Source: Bryobacterales bacterium (GTDB lineage Bacteria > Cyanobacteriota > Vampirovibrionia > Obscuribacterales > Obscuribacteraceae). Taken from it: a stretch of DNA of 13,240 nucleotides. The stretch's first letter is position 1. The number at the start of each line of letters is the position of its first letter. A program made the position numbers and the translations under genes. The stretch is taken from contig CAJCHQ010000539.1 in the NCBI GenBank assembly GCA_903970295.1, positions 1 through 13,240 on the forward strand, given 5' to 3'. The notes below the pieces were generated by a model. The model saw only the letters and a program-made list of their open reading frames with translations. It was not told the origin of the DNA and searched no databases. Below, in pieces: positions 7,960 through 13,240 of this stretch.

Positions 7960-9198
7960 CTACTTGCCTTTTGCAAGCTGCTTCCAATCCGTAATCATGA
8001 CCGGTTTTCCGCCACGCACAACCGTGTACGCAATAGCGTCGAAGCCCTTGTGGTCTCTCGGGCCAAAGTTCAATTTAAACTCCGGTCCCAAGCCGATATC
8101 TTTATTGTGCATTGCCTCGATGGCAGTAATGAATTTCGATCGGGTCAAGTCGCGTCCTGCTGCTTTCAAGCCTTCAACTACGACCAGACCATCGATGAAT
8201 CCCTCGAAATTAGCAAACGTCGGTTCTTGAGTCGGTGCATATTTCTTGAGCAAGCTTCTGTACAAAGCGACAGTGCGCAGATCAGTGTGATCGTAAGGAG
8301 GCACGACTTGAGTTATTACCGTTCCTTCTGCCTCTGCTCCGGCCAATTTGATGAATGTTTCTGCCGGCAAGAATGACACCGAACTGAATAGCGGTTTCCA
8401 TTTGTCAGCATGACACTCGCGAATGATTTTAATAATCGGCTGCGCGGTTCCGTCCATGATGATTACTTCGGGATCGCCGGCACGCACCTGCTTGATCGCG
8501 TCTTCGACGGCGACACTGCCTCTCTCGAAAGAGCCCTGCCCGACGATGCTGGACGCATGTTTAGCAAGTGCACGTTTGACACCATCCAGAGTGGCAACGC
8601 CACAGGCGTCATACTGATAGATCACGGCGAATTTTCGGTAGCCGATATTCCACAAATGATCGACCTGGGCCATCGCCTCATCGTAATAAGAGGCTCTTAT
8701 GCTGATCACATGCGGACGGAAGGGTTCGTGCAACATTTGAGCGCCGGTGAATAAGCCGACGATTGGCAGATTGTTGGATTCAGCCATCGGTACGTATTTC
8801 GTAGCGGGAGGAGCGCCCACGAAAAATGCTCCGGCAAATACTTTTTCTTTTACCAGGCGATCGAAACAGGCAATCGCTTTGGTCGGGTCATAACTGTCAT
8901 CGTAACTGACCAACTTGATTTTGCGACCGTTCACACCACCTTGATCGTTGATGTAATCGAGGTAGAGTTTGCCGCCCGCAACGACCTGCTTGCCGACCAC
9001 GGCTACTGGTCCTTCTAGAGAGGCACATGAGCCCAACAAAATTTGGTTATCAGTGATGCCAGTCCGGTCATTTGCTGGCTCCGCATTCGCCGCTAGAGGC
9101 GCCATGCTACACCACGACAACGCCGCGCAGCTGAGAATGATTGCCAGAGCCGACCCTCTCAAATTTTTGATCACACTCTTAGATTTTCCGTGTTGCAC
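7960..9198 (-). CDS. Periplasmic substrate-binding protein, Leu/Ile/Val (LivJ/LivK-like) family
   Basis: Exported protein of 412 aa, typical length for the branched-chain amino acid/amide receptor family (Peripla_BP_6 type). The N-terminus is a Sec signal peptide: basic KNLR, a hydrophobic core (about 16-30), and a likely cut after ANA (37-39). The mature part opens with GITDNQILLGSCASLEG, then has AGGKLYLDYINDQGGVNGRKIKL, the standard first lobe of this family (lipid-free form, as no proper lipobox is seen). The partner permease and ATPase genes are absent from both flanks, so this is an orphan receptor that may serve a transporter encoded elsewhere or act in sensing. The ligand cannot be read from sequence; related proteins bind branched-chain amino acids, amides or aromatic compounds. 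The start is GTG at 9198, supported by AGGGGA seven bases upstream. Confidence 0.9.
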   Translation of the reverse strand: MQHGKSKSVIKNLRGSALAIILSCAALSWCSMAPLAANAEPANDRTGITDNQILLGSCASLEGPVAVVGKQVVAGGKLYLDYINDQGGVNGRKIKLVSYDDSYDPTKAIACFDRLVKEKVFAGAFFVGAPPATKYVPMAESNNLPIVGLFTGAQMLHEPFRPHVISIRASYYDEAMAQVDHLWNIGYRKFAVIYQYDACGVATLDGVKRALAKHASSIVGQGSFERGSVAVEDAIKQVRAGDPEVIIMDGTAQPIIKIIRECHADKWKPLFSSVSFLPAETFIKLAGAEAEGTVITQVVPPYDHTDLRTVALYRSLLKKYAPTQEPTFANFEGFIDGLVVVEGLKAAGRDLTRSKFITAIEAMHNKDIGLGPEFKLNFGPRDHKGFDAIAYTVVRGGKPVMITDWKQLAKGK

Positions 9199-9205
9199 AA
9201 TACGA

Positions 9206-9211
9206 TCCCCT
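9206..9211 (-). promoter_or_regulatory. Shine-Dalgarno that selects a GTG start
   Basis: AGGGGA lies seven bases before the GTG at 9196-9198. There is no ATG near the front of the binding-protein frame, so this site is the main support for the assigned start and for the full basic N-region of the signal peptide. Confidence 0.65.
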
Positions 9212-9269
9212 GCATCAGGTGCTCGGTGTCATACCCCTATAGTTTACAGCCACTCGCGACGATCAGATG

Positions 9270-9318
9270 ATGTCAGGCGCAGCGTTCACGGCTCTTCAGC
9301 CGCAAATGTCAGGGGCAG
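9270..9318. repeat. 13-bp direct repeat flanking a small hairpin, upstream of the binding-protein gene
   Basis: ATGTCAGGCGCAG at 9270-9282 and ATGTCAGGGGCAG at 9306-9318 match at 12 of 13 bases, with starts 36 bp apart. Between them lies the inverted repeat CGGCT-CTTC-AGCCG (9289-9302). All lie in the 138-bp gap between the hydrolase stop and the binding-protein start. They could be regulator sites for the binding-protein gene or part of a structured hydrolase 3' end; no T-tract follows the hairpin on either strand. Confidence 0.45.
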
Positions 9319-9336
9319 TGCATGGGCTCCACCATT

Positions 9337-10269
9337 TCAATTCAGCCTGCCGATGAAATTGTTCAGCGCCGGCATTGTCAAATTCAAATCGGTTTTATAC
9401 ACATCGGTGTGTCCGGCATGAGGCAAGAGCACCAGAGTTGTGTCCGCTGCTGCCTGGGCGACGATTTGCTCGGAATACTGGTAAGGCAACATTTCATCTT
9501 TCATTCCGTGAATGACAAGCAGTGGTGGATGCTTACGAGTCATGATTTCAGCGTTACTCAACGTGGGTGATGGGAAGGACCATTGCGGGTAGAGGCGCAT
9601 GTAAAACAGCCGATCAGCCGCCACTTTGGGCAGCGATGTAAACGGCGATTGCAAAATCACACCGCCGGCTGTGCGCACTTTGGACAACTCACTCGTGATG
9701 CCGGCACCGATCGACTCACCATATATAATTACATCGCCAGATCGCCACTGCATCTGGTGCGTCATGTAATCGAAGCTGGCAACCGCATCCTCACAGACAT
9801 TTGTCAGATTGGGGCTGCCCGTGCTCTCGCCAAAACCCTCATAGTCGTACATAAATACCGAACATCTCGATTGCAGGAGCAGTGGATAGAGGACAAAGTG
9901 ATGTTGGATACACCCGGCGTTACCATGACTGATAAGAATCGCTTTCTTGGCATTTGGTACGGCGAAATACCAGGCATGTAGGCGCTCGCCGTCGGGTGCT
10001 CGATAGTGAACATCATAGAATTTGCAGTGAAAAGTGTCCTCGACCGCTTTGATCTGATCCTTTAAATCGTCTTTTTCGTTGACGGGATGAAAAATAATCG
10101 AGTTATACAACGGCATTGCGCATTGCGGCGAAAGAATCAGGTAGAGAAGAAAAATAGAGATGCTTTCGATCAGGATCGAGAGCAGACGGTTTTTCTTCTC
10201 TAAACGCATACGGCTTGGTACAAACCCGCGGACAAACGGAATATACTGGACGAAAGCGCTCATTTTCAT
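9337..10269 (-). CDS. Alpha/beta hydrolase, membrane-anchored (BEM46/ABHD13-like)
   Basis: Protein of 310 aa of the serine hydrolase superfamily. A hydrophobic segment at about 29-47 probably anchors it to the membrane, followed by IIFHPV, common at the front of this group. Visible catalytic features are the oxyanion-loop HGNAG (115-119), DYEGFGES (142-149), nucleophile elbow GESIGAG with Ser186, an HGMKDEMLPY block with Asp258, and HAGHTDVY with likely catalytic His287. The triad is complete, so an active esterase, lipase or peptidase-like enzyme is expected, but the substrate cannot be named. The ATG at 10269 follows AGGGGGA by five bases; a second ATG at 10263 is possible. It is divergently placed from the two-component genes. 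It is separated from the downstream binding-protein gene by 138 bp, so it is probably its own unit. Confidence 0.9.
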   Translation of the reverse strand: MKMSAFVQYIPFVRGFVPSRMRLEKKNRLLSILIESISIFLLYLILSPQCAMPLYNSIIFHPVNEKDDLKDQIKAVEDTFHCKFYDVHYRAPDGERLHAWYFAVPNAKKAILISHGNAGCIQHHFVLYPLLLQSRCSVFMYDYEGFGESTGSPNLTNVCEDAVASFDYMTHQMQWRSGDVIIYGESIGAGITSELSKVRTAGGVILQSPFTSLPKVAADRLFYMRLYPQWSFPSPTLSNAEIMTRKHPPLLVIHGMKDEMLPYQYSEQIVAQAAADTTLVLLPHAGHTDVYKTDLNLTMPALNNFIGRLN

Positions 10270-10369
10270 GCCAATCCCCCTAGTAAAAAGTCGGCCGCCC
10301 GGAAACCGCGCAGCATCGGCCCGCCTTTCCTATGCTTCCAGGAGCTGGCGTTCAGCGCTCTCGCGGCTG

Positions 10370-10397
10370 CCCTAGAGAGATTTAGGGGTTTCCCTAA
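10370..10397. repeat. Alternating CCCTA / TAGGG / CCCTA elements in a divergent intergenic region
   Basis: CCCTA at 10370-10374, TTAGGG at 10382-10387 and CCCTAA at 10392-10397. The central element is complementary to both outer ones: it forms a perfect 6-bp stem with a GTTT loop on the right, or a 5-bp stem with an 8-base loop on the left. The two CCCTA copies start 22 bp apart, about two helical turns. Sited between the divergent hydrolase and histidine-kinase genes, they look like a regulator-binding array or alternative RNA hairpins; which one is unknown. Confidence 0.4.
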
Positions 10398-10485
10398 GTG
10401 TCCGCGGAGAGAACCCTGGCAAGACAACATCAACAGGCGCCGACGTGCTATTTGTTGTTAGGATCCAGGTGCTGCATTGGGCTGC

Positions 10486-10491
10486 GGGGAG
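10486..10491 (+). promoter_or_regulatory. Shine-Dalgarno supporting the internal ATG of the histidine kinase
   Basis: GGGGAG lies ten bases before the ATG at 10502. The frame is open upstream to a GTG at 10445, but that start has only a weak CAGG. The ATG start also begins the protein just before its first membrane segment, as is usual, so it is preferred. Confidence 0.55.
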
Positions 10492-10501
10492 CCTGTCATT
10501 T

Positions 10502-11599
10502 ATGGGTAAGCAAAATTTGCTCTGGGTGCGGATCGCCATTGGTTGTCTGGCTGGACTTTTGCTCTGGTTCATGTGGCAGGAATCGATTAAAACATCGCCG
10601 GAACTCGAGTCGATCAAGCTGCGTTTTTATTTTTCGGAGGCGATGTTTGGCCCCAATTCTGCCGCTGCCGCTTTCAAAGCGGGTTTAGGCCGCGACTACA
10701 CCGTTTCGACAAATCTTGGTTTCCTGCCTCTGGGGGCGGTTTTTGGCATAGTTTTTTCATTGCTGCGCCCTTTCCCGCGTTTTATTTTGTGGGCAGCAGT
10801 GACGCTCGAACAATGCATAGTCGCTCAAGTTTGTTTTGAAGCGTTTCGCATCATCATTCCGTTTGGCGGTCCACTCGTTTTGATCAATTGCTGCTACATA
10901 TGCGGCACGTTGGTTCATCTGGAAACAGAGAAGATCGAACGCAGTCGCAACCTCGCCCTGGATCTACAAATCCAAGCCGAACAAGAGCGCAAGCGCATCG
11001 CTAAAGATTTGCACGACGAAGCACTGCCGTCGCTGTCGCGAGTGATGAGACTTGCCGATCAACTGCATGCCGAGTATGGCGACAATCCAATTCCGGAGGA
11101 GATGCGTACGCGGCTGGAATCGACCGTCTCGGAAATGCGCCGCGTGATTAATGACTTGCATCCGGCCGTTCTCGAAAATCTGGGGCTGGCGGCTTCATTG
11201 CAACATCTGGTCGACAAATTCGCCATGGACACAAACATCCAGGCTACTTTTCGTGACAGCGCCGAAGGAACTAGTCTGCCACCATTTGCGGCACTGTGCA
11301 TCTACAGAATCGCACAAGAGGCTTTGAATAATGTGGAGAAACATGCAGCGGCCACACGCACGGAAGTCGCGCTTGAAAAGACCGAAAACACACTGCATTT
11401 ACGCATCAGCGATGACGGCAATGGCGAGTTGAGAAGAAAAGCAGACTCGTATGGATTGAAAAATATCGAAGATCGCGCCAAACTCATTGGTGCCAAAGTA
11501 GAGTGGAAAGTGCCGACCAAATTTTCCTCGGGCACCATGCTTGTATTGACCTTGCCGGTCAGCAGCAAGCGCGATCAAGACATGAACGACAAAAGTTGA
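10502..11599 (+). CDS. Sensor histidine kinase, NarL/DesK type (HisKA_3 + HATPase_c)
   Basis: Membrane sensor of 365 aa that should autophosphorylate on His and pass phosphate to the regulator encoded next to it. About four hydrophobic segments (6-26, 72-90, 93-115, 120-138) carry short loops and no large external domain, so the signal may be sensed in or near the membrane. A short helical linker leads to the dimerisation domain ERKRIAKDLHDEALPSL with phospho-acceptor His171, then the LHPAVLENLGLAASL block (219-233). The ATPase domain shows the N box RIAQEALNNVEKHA (269-282), G1 DDGNG (304-308) and G2 YGLKNIEDRA (317-326). The DxxxQ/H motif after the phospho-His, tied to phosphatase activity in NarX and DesK, here ends in Pro176. 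The partner regulator starts 36 bp downstream, almost surely in the same operon. An upstream GTG at 10445 would add 19 residues. Confidence 0.92.
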   Translation: MGKQNLLWVRIAIGCLAGLLLWFMWQESIKTSPELESIKLRFYFSEAMFGPNSAAAAFKAGLGRDYTVSTNLGFLPLGAVFGIVFSLLRPFPRFILWAAVTLEQCIVAQVCFEAFRIIIPFGGPLVLINCCYICGTLVHLETEKIERSRNLALDLQIQAEQERKRIAKDLHDEALPSLSRVMRLADQLHAEYGDNPIPEEMRTRLESTVSEMRRVINDLHPAVLENLGLAASLQHLVDKFAMDTNIQATFRDSAEGTSLPPFAALCIYRIAQEALNNVEKHAAATRTEVALEKTENTLHLRISDDGNGELRRKADSYGLKNIEDRAKLIGAKVEWKVPTKFSSGTMLVLTLPVSSKRDQDMNDKS

Positions 11600-11635
11600 T
11601 GGCACAAGCGTTTCGTCGCCAGAAAAGGAGCTCCA

Positions 11636-12346
11636 ATGCCACTTGTAGTCGCCGATGATCACGAACGGGAAAGGGTCTGGTTGCGAGAATTGCTGACTAA
11701 AAACTTTGCCGAACACTTGCCTCTCTACGAGGCGGTTAATGGCAAAGAAGCCGTGGCTTTAGTAGAGAATCACAAACCACCGATCGTCTTCCTGGACATT
11801 GAAATGCCAGTCCTTTCGGGCATACACGCCGCCCAACAAATCGTTGAACGTTTGCCGCAAACAGGTATTATCATCCTCTCCAATCATTCCGATGAGATTT
11901 GGGTGCGCCAACTCTGGAAGTCGATGCCCGCAAACGGTGCCTTTGCTTACGTCCTCAAAGACGCTACCGACCAGCAAATTGTCGACGCCGTTCAGGCGGT
12001 ACTCAGCGGCGATTGCTGGATCCACCCGCGCATACAGCGGATCTTGATGCGCACCAACTCCAGCAAAGACACTCTGACGGATGCCGAATTCGCTGTCCTG
12101 GCGTACATTTGCCTCGGGCTTACCGACCGCGCCATCAGTCGCCGTCTCTACTTGACTGAAAAAGCAATTCAGGCACGATTGAAATCTGTCTACTTGAAAT
12201 TGAACATTCCCATTAAAGGCGCCTCGGACGACGACGAATTCAATCACCGCTGCCGCGCCATCAACACCGCACTCAGACGAGGTCTGGTGAATAAAGCCCA
12301 ACTTGACGAATGGGAATCCAAAATGCAGATCGAGACTTCAGTTTGA
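11636..12346 (+). CDS. Response regulator, NarL/FixJ type, with divergent DNA-binding domain
   Basis: Protein of 236 aa: receiver domain (about 1-125) plus a LuxR-type helix-turn-helix (about 146-220). The receiver is complete: acidic pair Asp7/Asp8, phospho-acceptor Asp54 in FLDIEMP, switch Ser82, Lys108 in VLKDA. The HTH starts LTDAEFAVLAYICLGLTDRAIS and continues through the recognition helix TEKAIQARLKSVYLKLNI. The usual T-V-x-x-H of that helix is A-I-x-x-R here. An acidic insertion of about nine residues (KGASDDDEF) sits before the last helix RAINTALRRGL. It probably binds DNA as a phosphorylation-driven dimer, with altered specificity. AAGGAG five bases before the ATG supports the start. 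Cognate kinase just upstream. Its stop abuts the stop of the convergent PDZ gene. Targets unknown; autoregulation through the repeats at 10370-10397 is a guess. Confidence 0.92.
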   Translation: MPLVVADDHERERVWLRELLTKNFAEHLPLYEAVNGKEAVALVENHKPPIVFLDIEMPVLSGIHAAQQIVERLPQTGIIILSNHSDEIWVRQLWKSMPANGAFAYVLKDATDQQIVDAVQAVLSGDCWIHPRIQRILMRTNSSKDTLTDAEFAVLAYICLGLTDRAISRRLYLTEKAIQARLKSVYLKLNIPIKGASDDDEFNHRCRAINTALRRGLVNKAQLDEWESKMQIETSV

Positions 12347-13132
12347 CTAATAACCAGGAGACAAAGTCTTGAGGCTATCGCCCGTGAACGTGCCTGACTT
12401 AGGATAGCCCAAATCGCGAACGATCTTCTCCCACTGTTCACGATATTTTGGAGTTTGAATATCTTCGATATTGATGCGCGTCAAGGTGATCGGAATTTTT
12501 TCTTTGTGCTTGAGCAAAGTCAGTGTCACTGGCGTGCCCTCTCGGTCAAGAGTAACTTGGTATTGCGGCACAGTAGGATTAGCCACTGCCTGCGCGTTGT
12601 CTATGTCATTGGTTAGTATTTTGTCGCCTTTGCGAATGCCTGCCAGGTCGGCTGGACCGCCGGGGTAGACAACCGAAACGACTGCTACCTTCTGAAAGAA
12701 TGTTCTGTCACTTTCATAGCCGGCACACCCAACGCCCAGAGCCCGATAATCTTCGGCGGACAGGCGAGCACCGGTTGCAAGCCTGTGCGCCGCCAATTTG
12801 AAAGGTTCGCCAGCCGCCGGCGTCGCTGTTTCGGACTGAAGCTTGCTGTTGCCTTCGTTCACAGTGCCAGTTTGAACTGGGCTAGCAGAGGCAGCGCTAT
12901 CAAGCACGGCGTCATGTTTTCGAGCCGAACCAAACAAAAGGTTTTGCACGGAGACGGCGGAGGCAGCAACAGCAGCCTGGTCAGTAGGTTGCGATGTGTC
13001 CAGCGCGGCGGCCTCTGGTTTGAGTGACACGCTGCTATCGGCTAGGGCAGCCAGAGGAAGCTGCGCAGAGAGAGCCACTACAAGTAGCGCTGGCGCGACC
13101 AGTCCTGCTACATAATCTTTTCCGTATTTCAT
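12347..13132 (-). CDS. Exported PDZ-domain protein of unknown function
   Basis: Protein of 261 aa. A signal peptide (1-31: basic start, hydrophobic 9-24, cut after ALA) sends it across the membrane. Residues 32-110 are rich in Ala, Ser, Thr and Gln and look like a disordered linker. A single PDZ domain spans about 131-221: LGVGCAGY forms the carboxylate-binding loop, VVSVVYPGGPADLAGIRKGDKIL is the typical helix and strand pair, and VTLDREGTPVTLTLLK closes the fold. A short tail (222-261) follows. No protease domain is present, unlike DegP/HtrA or CtpA proteins, so it is more likely an adaptor or scaffold in the envelope than an enzyme. AGGG six bases before the ATG supports the start. Convergent with the response regulator with no gap. 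The AT-rich TATTTATATC stretch about 70 bases upstream could hold a -10 element, but no matching -35 was seen. Confidence 0.82.
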   Translation of the reverse strand: MKYGKDYVAGLVAPALLVVALSAQLPLAALADSSVSLKPEAAALDTSQPTDQAAVAASAVSVQNLLFGSARKHDAVLDSAASASPVQTGTVNEGNSKLQSETATPAAGEPFKLAAHRLATGARLSAEDYRALGVGCAGYESDRTFFQKVAVVSVVYPGGPADLAGIRKGDKILTNDIDNAQAVANPTVPQYQVTLDREGTPVTLTLLKHKEKIPITLTRINIEDIQTPKYREQWEKIVRDLGYPKSGTFTGDSLKTLSPGY

Positions 13133-13240
13133 GAGGCACCCTGCCTTCCATTTAGTGGTTACTCGAATGCTACTTGCCGACCGTCATTCTTAGGCGGGAA
13201 TGCTTGATATAAATAGTTTCGCACACGAATACGAGCCCAA

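Noticed and set aside
8410..8754. 114-residue plus-strand frame inside the binding-protein gene
   Set aside because: Fully antisense to a well-supported gene, no motif of its own.
11759..12301. 180-residue minus-strand frame across the response regulator
   Set aside because: Shadow of a complete receiver plus HTH protein; no recognisable domain.

Overview
This window is a bacterial chromosome segment of roughly even base composition, densely packed with ordinary genes. I see no tRNA, rRNA, CRISPR array or insertion sequence. The mix is two membrane-anchored Hanks-type Ser/Thr kinases in tandem, a NarL-type two-component pair, a lone Leu/Ile/Val-type binding protein, an ABC-F ATPase and a secreted PDZ protein. 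This recalls non-photosynthetic relatives of cyanobacteria (Vampirovibrionia/Obscuribacterales-like), but that placement is only a style-based inference; no marker gene here fixes the taxonomy.

Layout. (1) Positions 1-2767, minus strand: a histidine-utilisation pair, hutH then hutU. HutU runs off the left edge, so only its N-terminal two thirds is present. Its Shine-Dalgarno directly follows the hutH stop codon. HutH is full length but lacks the Ala-Ser-Gly triad that forms the MIO cofactor. (2) 2974-4683, plus strand: an ABC-F protein, divergent from hutH. (3) 4799-7822, minus strand: two paralogous receptor-like kinases. The stop codon of the upstream kinase lies inside the ribosome-binding site of the downstream one. 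Both have Thr in place of the catalytic-loop Lys (HRDxTPxN). (4) 7960-9198, minus strand: an orphan periplasmic substrate-binding protein. (5) 9337-10269, minus strand: a membrane-anchored alpha/beta hydrolase. (6) 10502-12346, plus strand: a four-TM NarL/DesK-type histidine kinase and its response regulator, divergent from the hydrolase. The intervening region carries alternating CCCTA/TAGGG repeats. (7) 12347-13132, minus strand: an exported PDZ-domain protein whose stop codon abuts the response-regulator stop with no base between them.

How the genes may fit together. hutH and hutU should act on the histidine-to-glutamate route, provided the unusual HutH is a real lyase. The kinase pair and the two-component pair are separate membrane signalling modules; their inputs and targets are not visible here. 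All gaps between genes are under about 240 bases. No canonical factor-independent terminator and no strong two-box promoter could be identified by eye. The points most worth a second look are the MIO-less HutH in a hut operon, the shared architecture and altered catalytic loops of the tandem kinases, the histidine kinase lacking the phosphatase-motif Gln, and the repeats in two intergenic regions.
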